Shown in pieces: positions 1 to 8,042 of a stretch of DNA of 64,000 nt (its first letter is position 1; the number at the start of each line of letters is the position of its first letter). Origin of the DNA: Deltaproteobacteria bacterium (GTDB lineage Bacteria; Myxococcota_A; UBA9160; SZUA-336); assembly GCA_029261895.1 (NCBI GenBank), contig JAJDAK010000031.1, positions 1-64,000 on the forward strand, given 5' to 3'. Position numbers and translations under genes: made by a program. Under the pieces are notes generated by a model, which saw only the letters and a list, made by a program, of their open reading frames with translations, did no database searches and was not told the origin of the DNA.

Positions 1-1
1 C

Positions 2-1393
2 CATCTACTCTTCACAAATGGCTTTGCTCCCCCTCACACGGCCGCCGGTAATAACATGAGCTTCTTCCCGATGAGCCGAATACTGCCGAAAACCGGCGCG
101 TACTTTATTCGTCGCAGTTTTCAAAACGATCCGATTTACAAAGAATCGTTGCGCGGTTTCATCAACTACTTGGTGCAGCGTCGTTTTCATCAAGAATTTT
201 TCATCGAAGGCGGTCGCACAAGATCGGGGAAGCTCCTGCCACCACGCTACGGAATGCTCCGCTACATCGTCGATGGTATTCGCCGTGCAGACGTAAGCGA
301 CGTCTACTTTGTACCCACAGCCATCACGTACGACCAAGTTTTCGAGGTCGAGGAGTACGTGAAGGAGCAGCTCGGGGGTAAAAAAGAACGCGAGAGCTTT
401 GGCTTCTTGATGCGGATGATTCGGTCACTCGGCGAGCGGCAATTGGGCAAGGTGCATATTCGATTCGCCGACCCCATCACGCTTCGAGGCTATATGGAGC
501 GCTCCGGCGATGACCGCCTGGTGGTTGAGAAGCTTGCGTTCCAAATTTCAAACGGAATCAACCGGGTCACACTGCTTACCCCGGTCGAATTGGTGAGTTC
601 GATTCTCGCCAGCGCGGGACGGCGTGCGCTAACGACGGAAGAACTCTGCGCCGAAACCCAGCGCATGATCGACTATGCGGTGGAGCATAAGATTTCGGTT
701 TCTGAAGAATTGACCCAAGGACCAGACGTAACCGTGGAAGCTGCCTTGACGGCACTCCGGCGAAGTGGGGTTGTGGACGTTTACACCGATGGTATCGATC
801 CCGTGTATTTCGTCTCAGATTCACACAAGCACGCAGCCGCCTACTACCGCAACACCGTCATTCATTTCTTTCTCGTGCGCGCCATCACCTCCCTCGCACA
901 ACGCGCCGCAAGCATGAGTGAAGACGCCGAACACTGGGCGCTACGACTTCGCGATCTGCTGAAGTTCGAGTTCTTCTTCGCCGAGAAGGAAACCTTTCTC
1001 GCCGAGGTGGAGCACGAATCTCAGATCCTGTCCCATGAGCAGGAACTTGGCCTGCCACCGATACGCGCCGCAGGTCCTGGCATTGTGCTCGACTATCTCG
1101 AAAGCTACTGGGTGGTCACCCAAGTACTGCGCCAACTCGGAACCGAGGGCCGTACGATCCAAGAGGCCCAGCTGCTCCAGCGCTGCCACTCGCTCGGCCA
1201 GCAATTTCTCCACCAGGATCGCGTGCACGCACCCGAGCACCTATCGAGCATCAATTTCCGCAACGCACTACGACTTGCCATCAACTTAGAGGCGGCAATT
1301 CAGACCCCGGAAGGCTACCTTCCCGGTAATCCCGAAGCGCTGCAAGCACTCGCATTGGACTTGGAGCACTTGGGAGTGATGGCTCGTCGTTAG
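2..1393 (+). CDS. plsB: Glycerol-3-phosphate 1-O-acyltransferase (PlsB family), 5' end missing
   Basis: This gene makes lysophosphatidate by acylating sn-glycerol-3-phosphate, the first step of phospholipid synthesis at the inner membrane. The reading frame is open to the left edge. The upstream residues (NGFAPPHTAAGNN) match the family region just before the usual PPH-AAG-N motif, so the ATG at 56 is internal and the true start lies outside the window. Family motifs seen are GAYFIRRSF, FFIEGGRTRSGKLL and the block around VPTAITYDQVFEVEEY. About 464 residues remain of a family near 800, and the HX4D catalytic motif must lie upstream. The C-terminal half after residue 180 is a helical region typical of PlsB. 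The next gene begins 23 bases downstream. Confidence 0.9.
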   Translation, partial: HLLFTNGFAPPHTAAGNNMSFFPMSRILPKTGAYFIRRSFQNDPIYKESLRGFINYLVQRRFHQEFFIEGGRTRSGKLLPPRYGMLRYIVDGIRRADVSDVYFVPTAITYDQVFEVEEYVKEQLGGKKERESFGFLMRMIRSLGERQLGKVHIRFADPITLRGYMERSGDDRLVVEKLAFQISNGINRVTLLTPVELVSSILASAGRRALTTEELCAETQRMIDYAVEHKISVSEELTQGPDVTVEAALTALRRSGVVDVYTDGIDPVYFVSDSHKHAAAYYRNTVIHFFLVRAITSLAQRAASMSEDAEHWALRLRDLLKFEFFFAEKETFLAEVEHESQILSHEQELGLPPIRAAGPGIVLDYLESYWVVTQVLRQLGTEGRTIQEAQLLQRCHSLGQQFLHQDRVHAPEHLSSINFRNALRLAINLEAAIQTPEGYLPGNPEALQALALDLEHLGVMARR

Positions 1394-1416
1394 CGTCCCC
1401 CCGTTGAACAAGGTCC

Positions 1417-2472
1417 ATGCCTAGAGTTCTTGTTGCGGTCGAAAAACTCGTGCACTGGGATGCAGTGCTACCCGTTCTCCGCTGGTTGGAAGCGGCAGAC
1501 GTGGAGATCCGAGCGCTCTTTTCCGGACTTCACGCTCCGAAGCCCGAAATTGAGTTGATCGCAGAATCATTCGGACTCGAAATGCCGAGGATTCGCTGGA
1601 CCCGGCGCATGGGCTCGGCCGATTCCGCCCTGATGATCGGCACGACGGATGATCTAGGAATGATGCTCTCCCAGGGTCCGAGGCCATTCATCGCGGTACC
1701 GCGACTGCCGCTGCCGGCGGTATTGCTACGACCCCCGCTGCCACCAAGCCTTACCCGAACCACATCGGAAAGCCGTGTCACCAGCTCAGGTGTCCTGCTC
1801 AATCCCGACCACACAGATCACATCGCAAATCTAGCCGTGCGCACTCACGGTCTGCCTTACTTGATGACCGGGTATCCAGAGCTCGACCAGGAAACCAAAG
1901 ACGATCTGCATGAATCGATCGTCATCTTGCATAGCTGGGACCTTGGATCGGGCGATGAAGAACAGCTCGCGAAGCAGGCGCGTGCCCTCGCGAGTGTGTT
2001 AACCCCGTTGATTCCGACCGGCTTTCGAATCGAACTTCGCCCGAGTGAACCGCGGCTTCTGTCAGACGATATTGAAACCATCGCGCATATCGTGCGATCG
2101 CTCCAAGACACACATTCGATCCCCAAAGGTCGGATCGCGATTGATCCAAACCCCGGTTGGTCGAGTCTCAAAGACGCCCGGGCGATTCTCACGCTGTCAT
2201 CGGACGATCTACTCAAAGCGCTGGGCGCCGGGGCAGAACGCGCGTGGTGGCTTTCATCACTTCTGCCCAGCACCCAAGCATCACCACGCCCACGCCCAAC
2301 ACTTCCGAGTTGCGTGCTTGCAAACCGCGACGCCTACGACCAATGGGTCAGAAAGTCCGGCTGGGAAGAAGCTCCCAAGGACGGCGATCGAATCGCCCTG
2401 CTACTCGGTACGCATCGCGACGGTCATGCCGGCGAACGCGTCGCCCAGGCAATACTTAGCGCGCTGACTTAA
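1417..2472 (+). CDS. Hypothetical protein downstream of plsB
   Basis: This is a 351-residue protein that I do not recognise. It starts with a hydrophobic beta-alpha pattern (MPRVLVAVEKLVHWDAVLPVL) that could open a Rossmann-like fold. A proline-rich stretch follows near residues 90-110, then a mixed alpha/beta body. There is no signal peptide and no clear transmembrane segment. It lies 23 bases after plsB on the same strand, so co-transcription is likely and a lipid or envelope role is possible, but nothing in the sequence proves it. Coding quality is supported by length and by typical codon use. It ends before an intergenic stretch holding a hairpin. Confidence 0.6.
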   Translation: MPRVLVAVEKLVHWDAVLPVLRWLEAADVEIRALFSGLHAPKPEIELIAESFGLEMPRIRWTRRMGSADSALMIGTTDDLGMMLSQGPRPFIAVPRLPLPAVLLRPPLPPSLTRTTSESRVTSSGVLLNPDHTDHIANLAVRTHGLPYLMTGYPELDQETKDDLHESIVILHSWDLGSGDEEQLAKQARALASVLTPLIPTGFRIELRPSEPRLLSDDIETIAHIVRSLQDTHSIPKGRIAIDPNPGWSSLKDARAILTLSSDDLLKALGAGAERAWWLSSLLPSTQASPRPRPTLPSCVLANRDAYDQWVRKSGWEEAPKDGDRIALLLGTHRDGHAGERVAQAILSALT

Positions 2473-2634
2473 AAAGAAAGGGGCGGGAACACTGACAAGA
2501 GATCCCCCCCAAAACTTCTCGCCTGCGCTCCCGCCCTCCCCTGACTTTTATATCTGGGAAAAACTTCTGGGGTTAGACTTCAGATCGGCAATAATCGGCA
2601 AGACTTAAGCAACTGACGTGCAGATCGAGCGCAG

Positions 2635-2656
2635 AGTCGGCTTTTTGGAGCCGACT
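2635..2656. terminator. Hairpin between two convergent genes
   Basis: A perfect 8-bp inverted repeat (AGTCGGCT and AGCCGACT) encloses a six-base loop (TTTTGG). It lies in the 212-base gap between a plus-strand gene ending at 2472 and a minus-strand gene ending at 2685. The position suits a shared terminator, but no T-run follows on either strand, so intrinsic termination is not proven. The rest of the gap holds a G-rich and C-rich stretch (2480-2540) and no convincing ORF. Confidence 0.45.
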
Positions 2657-2684
2657 TCACTCATGAAGGCGAAGCTGATCAGAA

Positions 2685-3119
2685 CTAGGCGTCGTTGTCC
2701 TTGAACTGCCGCGCGAGTCGTACGAGCACTTGGGCAAGTTGACGCCCTACAACCCATCGAATCAGTGCGCCCGTGCCGGGAATCTTTGGTTCAAAAAGCA
2801 CTTCCCACGTAACCTGGGTACGATCGGCCTGCGGCTCCAGCCGCAACTCGCCGCTGTGGTCCCGGATCGGTGCCCCAGAAATCAGCCGATAGGCAAGACG
2901 CTTCGGCGCCTCATACGCGGTGATTTCTTCCTCGACCGCGACACCGTGATCACGAATGACGCGGATCGCCCCTACCCCGTCGGCTTCCGGATAGCCTCGC
3001 TGACGTAGCACCACCTCTTTAACCCCCGACCAACGCGCAAACTGGCTGTGATCGGTAAGCATGGCCCAGACCTTGTCCGGACTGGCGGCGACGAGCTGAT
3101 GAATCAAAATCTGCTGCAT
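2685..3119 (-). CDS. SRPBCC-family protein (polyketide cyclase/START-like)
   Basis: This 144-residue protein probably binds a hydrophobic ligand in a helix-grip cavity. The pattern is that of the SRPBCC superfamily: an opening strand, then SPDKVWAMLTDHSQFARWSGV, then a block of strands (AYRLISGAPIRDHSGELRLE, TQVTWEVLFEPKIPG) and a long C-terminal helix ending QLAQVLVRLARQFKDNDA. Length is typical of the family. I chose ATG 3119 (MQQILIHQL) over the upstream in-frame ATG at 3182, because the family fold begins right there and the extension is basic and unlike a domain. Its start codon overlaps the ATG at 3118 of the divergent gene. The ligand is unknown. Confidence 0.75.
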   Translation of the reverse strand: MQQILIHQLVAASPDKVWAMLTDHSQFARWSGVKEVVLRQRGYPEADGVGAIRVIRDHGVAVEEEITAYEAPKRLAYRLISGAPIRDHSGELRLEPQADRTQVTWEVLFEPKIPGTGALIRWVVGRQLAQVLVRLARQFKDNDA

Positions 3120-3726
3120 GAATAAGCATGATAACGTGCTGCGGCGTATGCGACAGATGCGACGGATCGCTTGCGGCCTCACCCTGATCTGCCTGGCTTA
3201 CCCAGCCACCGATGCAGCAGCGAAACCCCGCATCGGCAAGGCACTCGGCACGACGTTGGTTGCACCACTCATCATCTTGGGCGATCTCGGTGGAGGGCTC
3301 GGTTTGGTATCCGCCAGCATCGTCGGACTCGCGGGCGACAGCATCGCAGCCATCGACGACAATAGGATCACGCATCCGGTGCTCAAGGGTTTCGTGAGTC
3401 AGCCGCTGAAACGTGTCGGCCTGGGAATCTCCCATTTGAGCACAGGCTGGCTTGAGGGCCTGCGCGGTGAAGACATCGAGCGCTTGCCGGAGTCACAAGC
3501 TGCGTATCTCGAAGCCGCACCCGTGATGGGTCGCATCGAAACCTTCTCCACCGGCGTTCGGGCGCTGGGCCTGGGCGTCCATGACCTGATCACAGCGCCG
3601 CTTTGGTTCGGCGCCGAGCTCGTGGGCATCGAACGTTGGCGGACCTCGATCTACCGAACGCGTCGCAATGCACGTATTCAAGCACTTGGACCGGAGCCAA
3701 CGCGCGCGCAGGCGTCAGATGACTAA
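3118..3726 (+). CDS. Small exported protein, possibly TIGR04073-like
   Basis: This protein of up to 202 residues has an N-terminal signal peptide (ACGLTLICLAYPATDAAAKP). A glycine-rich hydrophobic stretch follows (LVAPLIILGDLGGGLGLVSA), then a core containing GISHLSTGWLEGLRGEDIE and GVRALGLGVHDLITAPLWF. The pattern G-hydrophobic-TGWLE followed by a downstream G-V-D-hydrophobic-TAP resembles small exported proteins annotated as exosortase-associated TIGR04073. I hold that loosely, because no exosortase gene is visible here. The start is uncertain: ATG 3118 overlaps the start codon of the divergent SRPBCC gene, and ATG 3148 or 3157 would give a more normal signal peptide. The end overlaps the start of fdhD. 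Confidence 0.6.
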   Translation: MNKHDNVLRRMRQMRRIACGLTLICLAYPATDAAAKPRIGKALGTTLVAPLIILGDLGGGLGLVSASIVGLAGDSIAAIDDNRITHPVLKGFVSQPLKRVGLGISHLSTGWLEGLRGEDIERLPESQAAYLEAAPVMGRIETFSTGVRALGLGVHDLITAPLWFGAELVGIERWRTSIYRTRRNARIQALGPEPTRAQASDD

Positions 3727-4519
3727 TCCGGGCAGCCGAGAGCTAACACTGAAACGTGTCGAATCGGGGCTGGGAAAATCGACACAAGGCGCGGTCGTCG
3801 TCGAAGAGCCATTGGAAATTCGGCTTCGCAAACAGAGTATCGCGATCACGATGCGCACACCTGGACACGATCCAGAGCTCGCGGTCGGTTTTCTGGTAAC
3901 GGAGGGCATCGTCGAGCATCCGGACGTGGTACTCAGCGCCGTTCACTGTGCCGAAAATGAAAATCAAATCGATATTCTGACCGATGCCGACGATGACCGC
4001 GTGCACATGCCCGACGCACGAAACTTCTACGCGACGTCGAGTTGCGGTGTTTGCGGCAAGGCAAGCATTGAAGCCGTTCGGCAGCGCACACCTTCGCTCA
4101 AAGACGACCAAAAGACAGTGCCCACGGCGCTACTCGCCACATTAACCAAACAGATGCGCAGTGGGCAGGTGCTCTTTGACTCCACCGGATCGCTTCACGC
4201 CGCGGCGCTTTTTAATTACGCAGGTGATCTCCTCTGTCTGCGAGAAGATATCGGACGTCATAATGCCGTCGACAAAGTCATCGGCTGGGCCGCGCTACGA
4301 GAGCAGCTACCCTTGAGAGAGCGAATACTCTTAGTAAGCGGTCGCGTGGGATTCGAAATCACTCAGAAATCGATCGTTGCAGAAATTCCCATCATCGCGG
4401 GCGTTTCAGGCTCGTCGACGCTGGCGATTGAACTCGCGCGTGAATCGAGTCAGACGTTGATTGGGTTTCTACGCGGTGATGACTTCAATATCTATAGCGC
4501 GGAATCTCGGATTGTTTAG
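3719..4519 (+). CDS. fdhD: Formate dehydrogenase sulfurtransferase FdhD
   Basis: FdhD moves sulfur from the cysteine desulfurase to the molybdenum cofactor that activates formate dehydrogenase. This 266-residue protein has the family blocks EEPLEIRLRKQSIAITMRTP, PELAVGFLVTEGIV, the CxxC sulfur-relay motif in TSSCGVCGKAS, and LREDIGRHNAVDKVIGW. I chose ATG 3719 because it overlaps the preceding gene's stop and begins close to the conserved region; the ATG at 3668 would add a basic tail inside the upstream gene. No formate dehydrogenase or molybdopterin gene lies in the window, so the client enzyme is elsewhere. Its last four bases overlap the convergent enoyl-CoA hydratase gene. Confidence 0.93.
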   Translation: MTNPGSRELTLKRVESGLGKSTQGAVVVEEPLEIRLRKQSIAITMRTPGHDPELAVGFLVTEGIVEHPDVVLSAVHCAENENQIDILTDADDDRVHMPDARNFYATSSCGVCGKASIEAVRQRTPSLKDDQKTVPTALLATLTKQMRSGQVLFDSTGSLHAAALFNYAGDLLCLREDIGRHNAVDKVIGWAALREQLPLRERILLVSGRVGFEITQKSIVAEIPIIAGVSGSSTLAIELARESSQTLIGFLRGDDFNIYSAESRIV

Positions 4520-5400
4520 ATCTCGGTTTCATCGCTGAACTTACGTTCGCGCCAAAACGGATAGAAATCCGGCATATCTTGACTTGGTCGCATGTTGAAA
4601 TCCGCTTTGCGCTTCTCGAGAAATGACTGCACGCCTTCATGCGCATCGGGCGACTGTCCCATCGCATAGATGGCCTTTGAATCCAATTGGTGTCCCACCA
4701 TCGGATGGTCAGCGCCCAAGAGCTTCCACATCATCTGTCGACCCAACGCCACCGAAACCGCCGAAGTATTGTCTGCGATCTCACGCGCGAGTTCCCACGC
4801 CTTCGGCAGGAGTTCGTTTGGCGGATGAACACTTCGGACAAGGCCACCTTCAAGCGCTTCCGCGGCAGAAAATACTCGACCGGTATAAACCCATTCCAAA
4901 GCACGACTAATCCCCACAACGCGTGGTAAGAACCAGTCCGAACAGGCTTCGGGCACAATACCGCGGCGAGAAAATACGAAACCGAAACGTGCCTGATCTG
5001 ATGCAAGTCGAATGTCCATCGGCAGCGTCATCGTGGCACCCACACCGACCGCCGGGCCGTTCACCGCGGCAATGAGCGGCTTCTTGCAATCAAACATGCG
5101 CAAACTCACTTGGCCGCCACCATCGCGTTGAACCTCTAACTCGAAATCACTGGCAGCATCGGTCGCGTCGAAGGTTCCTGCGCCACCGGAGAGGTCGGCC
5201 CCGGCACAAAACCCGCGGCCCGAACCGGTAAAAATGATTGCACGAACTTCGTCGTCTTCATCCGCGCGATCGAGCGCTTCGATGAGTTCGCGCATCATGG
5301 TATGGGTGAACGCATTAAGTCGATCTGGCCGATTCAATGTAATCGTTAGAACCTGATCTTTAACGTCGTAGAGGATCGTTTTGTATTCCATCTGCGGCAT
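4516..5400 (-). CDS. Enoyl-CoA hydratase/isomerase family protein
   Basis: This crotonase-fold enzyme of 294 residues probably hydrates or isomerises an acyl-CoA in beta-oxidation. Motifs are LTITLNRPDRLNAFTHTMM near the N-terminus, the CoA-binding and oxyanion block GSGRGFCAGADLSGG, then KPLIAAVNGPAVGVGATM, and FGFVFSRRGIVPEACSDWFL with a glutamate at the usual catalytic position. The start at 5400 (MPQMEYKTILYD) is preferred over the ATG at 5535, which would lie inside the upstream gene; ATG 5391 is also possible. It follows the ABC-class ATPase gene by 13 bases on the same strand. The substrate cannot be told from sequence. Confidence 0.88.
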   Translation of the reverse strand: MPQMEYKTILYDVKDQVLTITLNRPDRLNAFTHTMMRELIEALDRADEDDEVRAIIFTGSGRGFCAGADLSGGAGTFDATDAASDFELEVQRDGGGQVSLRMFDCKKPLIAAVNGPAVGVGATMTLPMDIRLASDQARFGFVFSRRGIVPEACSDWFLPRVVGISRALEWVYTGRVFSAAEALEGGLVRSVHPPNELLPKAWELAREIADNTSAVSVALGRQMMWKLLGADHPMVGHQLDSKAIYAMGQSPDAHEGVQSFLEKRKADFNMRPSQDMPDFYPFWRERKFSDETEI

Positions 5401-5413
5401 CATCTCAGAGCTG

Positions 5414-7114
5414 TTACGGCGACGCAACCAGACGCAAGCTCCGCAACCGGTTGAGCGCGGCTGCGAGTTCAAAGCGACGCGGTCGCGCGCGATCGCCATA
5501 GCCGCGTTCCGATACCGAATCGATGCCGTTTTCATCGATCATCTTTTCAACCGCATCGAGCAACTCGGGAATCGATCTCTCGCCATCTACGAGTTCACGT
5601 GAAAGCAGGAGGAGCAAGTCGCCGATGCTTCGGCACTGCGCCGAGTCGATCAACTGAAACAACAGGCTCAGATCGATCTCTTCGCGTCCGAATTCGATTG
5701 CACGTGTTTTTACCGAGCGAACGCGCTCGGAGTGTTTGCCTTTGCTCGGATCAAGACTCGATGGCGCGGGTCGACGGGCACACGCTGCAGGCCATGGATC
5801 CGGCGGACGCGGTGCAGCTCCACCGAGCGGTAGTGATTTCGCGACTGCGGCGGCTTCTGCGGAGACATCGCACGGTCGGTAGGCATCCATTTGAATCACC
5901 TGGTCGGCAACATCGAGATAGTCACCCGCACCACCGACCACCAATACCGAAGACACTTCGCGCTCGGTCCACAGTTGCCGAACACGGTCGATGTAAGGCG
6001 TGATGGGTTCCTGTTCTGGTGGTACCAACGCACGCATGCGCGCATCACGGATCATGAAATTGGTCGCAGCGGTGTCTTCGTCAATCAACAAAGTCGTCGC
6101 ACCTGCCTCCAACGCTTCTACGATTGCCGCTGCCTGCGACGTACTTCCTGACGCGTCGTCGGTATCGAAAAGGTCTGTACGACGCCCAAGTGGCAACTCA
6201 CCTATAAAGGGGCGCAAGTCCACACCGCGTACCGCGCGTCCATCCTCAGCGCGCACGGTGATCGCGTTGGCATCGGTCACGACGCGTTCCCGACCGTCGC
6301 CCGGCACGTGGTCATAAACACCGAGCGCCACCACCGACAAGAGTGTGGATTTGCCGTGGTAGCCACCGCCGACGATCAACGTCACACCTTTGCGAATTGC
6401 CATCCCGCGAAGACGACCCGCATGCGGTGCATCGAGTGTGACGCTGAGAGAATCAGGCACGCTAAGCGGGACCGCATTTACGAGGGGTCTCGAATCCACC
6501 CCGCTGCGGCGTGGAAGCATCGAACCTTCGGCGAGAAACGCGACCAACCCCGCGTGATCCAACTGGGCACGTAACGCGACCTGGTCTTCGACGCAGTGCA
6601 CATGCCGCTCGAGTGCCTCCAGATCCGGCTTTGGAAACACGCGATCAAGCGCACGCGGCAGCCGCTCCACAAGCAGCTCCACTGCGGCGCGACCCAGGAT
6701 GCGGCGTCCGGCGGCGGGCAAACCCACAGAAAGTCGAATACGCACGGCCCCGGTTTTGAAGACCTGCAATGCGCTGCGATCCAATACCTCGGGACCCGTG
6801 GCCAGAATCTCGAGCACACCGCTTTTACCGCTGCCGGTACCGCGCGGGGAATCCACGAGCACCGCAGCCAGTGCGCGCTGGAAAAAATCCGCGCTGGCCC
6901 GGCGCGCATCCGAGCTGGCGATGAGCGCAGCGGGCAGAGACATGAGATCCGCCGGCAGGTCGATTCGAAGCCGGCTGGGTGCGGCAAAGGGATCCCCCTG
7001 CACGTGCTCAACACAAAGCGTGTAGGGATCGAGCTCGAATTCCCGACCGCGTAAATCCTTGTACGCGGGGTACGGACGCTGATCCAGCCGTTCTAGGCTC
7101 GTGTGCAGATCCAA
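5414..7114 (-). CDS. Predicted ATPase of the ABC class (COG3044-type)
   Basis: This is a 566-residue soluble ATPase with no membrane segments. Visible features are an N-terminal block (YPAYKDLRGREFELDPYTL) typical of the family and a Walker A-like loop VGGGYHGKSTLL near residue 250. A signature-like region GSTSQAAAIVEALEAG follows, then a Walker B TLLIDEDTAATNFMIRD near 340-355, and a following SVLVVGGAGDYLDVADQVIQM block. These match the ABC_ATPase family (Pfam PF09818). The cellular role is not settled for the family. The start at ATG 7114 agrees with the family N-terminus. The enoyl-CoA hydratase gene follows after 13 bases. Confidence 0.88.
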   Translation of the reverse strand: MDLHTSLERLDQRPYPAYKDLRGREFELDPYTLCVEHVQGDPFAAPSRLRIDLPADLMSLPAALIASSDARRASADFFQRALAAVLVDSPRGTGSGKSGVLEILATGPEVLDRSALQVFKTGAVRIRLSVGLPAAGRRILGRAAVELLVERLPRALDRVFPKPDLEALERHVHCVEDQVALRAQLDHAGLVAFLAEGSMLPRRSGVDSRPLVNAVPLSVPDSLSVTLDAPHAGRLRGMAIRKGVTLIVGGGYHGKSTLLSVVALGVYDHVPGDGRERVVTDANAITVRAEDGRAVRGVDLRPFIGELPLGRRTDLFDTDDASGSTSQAAAIVEALEAGATTLLIDEDTAATNFMIRDARMRALVPPEQEPITPYIDRVRQLWTEREVSSVLVVGGAGDYLDVADQVIQMDAYRPCDVSAEAAAVAKSLPLGGAAPRPPDPWPAACARRPAPSSLDPSKGKHSERVRSVKTRAIEFGREEIDLSLLFQLIDSAQCRSIGDLLLLLSRELVDGERSIPELLDAVEKMIDENGIDSVSERGYGDRARPRRFELAAALNRLRSLRLVASP

Positions 7115-7246
7115 CTCAGCACTCCGGGTTGACTTTCGTCTTTATTTCGCTTCCCTCTCATCCATACAAAGGAGACGTGATGAGAGTGTCGTTCAGCAGT
7201 TTTTCCGGCGAGTCAAAGCGTAGCGTAGAGGTTCCTGCGGAGGATT

Positions 7247-7726
7247 TCAGATTCGACCCAAGAGATCCGCGGCCGCATCTGCGAGCGCGTCGGATCCCGT
7301 TGTCATCTCGAGATTCTGCAACCGCTTTCGAATCAAGGACCGATGCTCCGGGGCTGCCTCAACGGCTGAGCCGATCGCATCGATCACTTTCAACACATCC
7401 CGATCCTCGTTCAAGTCGAGCAGTCTGATCAGGAGTTGAACGTCGTTGGGCATGCCGAAGTCCTTCACGTACTCTCGAAACGTTCGTACGAAATTCGGCG
7501 AGCCATGAGCTTCGCGTAGGCGTTCTTCCCGCCGGTGACGTCCAGCGTCGCCGCGTTTACCGAAGAGCTTTTCGTCGATGCGCCGACGATACATTGACGA
7601 TGCGGCGCGCGAGCGGCGCTGCGCCCCCTCACCACGTGGGCGCTTCTGGTCTCCATTCTTGCGCTTCTCGCGACTACGGCGATCGCGCTCGCTGAATGAG
7701 ACCTTATCCTTGTCCCTATCACTCAC
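7247..7726 (-). CDS. Small charged conserved-type protein
   Basis: This 159-residue protein starts with about 75 residues very rich in Arg, Lys, Asp and Glu (for example SERDRRSREKRKNGDQKR), probably disordered. A helical C-terminal half follows (PNDVQLLIRLLDLNEDRDVL, VIDAIGSAVEAAPEHRSLI) that resembles a HEAT-like helical pair. I chose GTG 7726 because GGGAGA lies about seven bases upstream and the protein composition changes to a normal coding pattern there. The same frame stays open to 8251, but the extension is Ser/Arg-rich and has no good start signal. The function is unknown. Nucleic acid binding through the basic segment is only a guess. Confidence 0.65.
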   Translation of the reverse strand: MSDRDKDKVSFSERDRRSREKRKNGDQKRPRGEGAQRRSRAASSMYRRRIDEKLFGKRGDAGRHRREERLREAHGSPNFVRTFREYVKDFGMPNDVQLLIRLLDLNEDRDVLKVIDAIGSAVEAAPEHRSLIRKRLQNLEMTTGSDALADAAADLLGRI

Positions 7727-8042
7727 GATAGTTCTCCCAAGACCGAGCCAACTTGAAAGCGGCGTAACGAGACCACAGGGTTTGACCGCCGCAATCTGGC
7801 GAACTCGCGAACACGACCGCGGCAAAACAACCACGCCGAGTTCGGCGGGGGCCAGGCCCACTCGGGCCACCCCACGTCGAAAGCATGCCCTATCGAAGAC
7901 CCAATGTCTCCCCCAAAACTGATTGGGATAGGACTCCCGTGCCAGAAGCGTCCATTGGGCCCCATTACGTCGTTCAGCCGGTCCCCACGGGGACCTCTCT
8001 AAGGGGCAAGTTCCCTCGTAGCCAGCCGATACATCTCGATGA
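7727..8042. other. 316-base divergent intergenic region
   Basis: This gap separates a minus-strand gene starting at 7726 from the HDOD gene starting at 8043, so promoters for both should lie here. I see no convincing sigma-70 boxes. It contains several inverted repeats: GGTCCCC-AC-GGGGACC (7980-7995), GGCCC-ACTC-GGGCC near 7855-7870, and CCCAAT with ATTGGG about 16 bases apart near 7900-7926. Frames remain open across it but lack ribosome sites and recognisable protein. Confidence 0.5.
7980..7995. repeat. Perfect 7-bp inverted repeat upstream of HDOD gene
   Basis: GGTCCCC and GGGGACC are separated by two bases, ending 47 bases before the HDOD start codon. As RNA it would form a tight hairpin (effective loop CACG). 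As DNA it could be a dimer-binding site. There is no adjacent T-run, so a terminator for the minus strand is not supported. Confidence 0.4.

Noticed and set aside
7180..7428. Plus-strand ORF with a strong ribosome site (AAGGAG) before ATG 7180
   Set aside because: Most of it is antisense to the gene at 7247-7726, and the peptide is Ser/Arg/Pro-rich with no recognisable pattern. I treat the ribosome-like site as chance, with some doubt.
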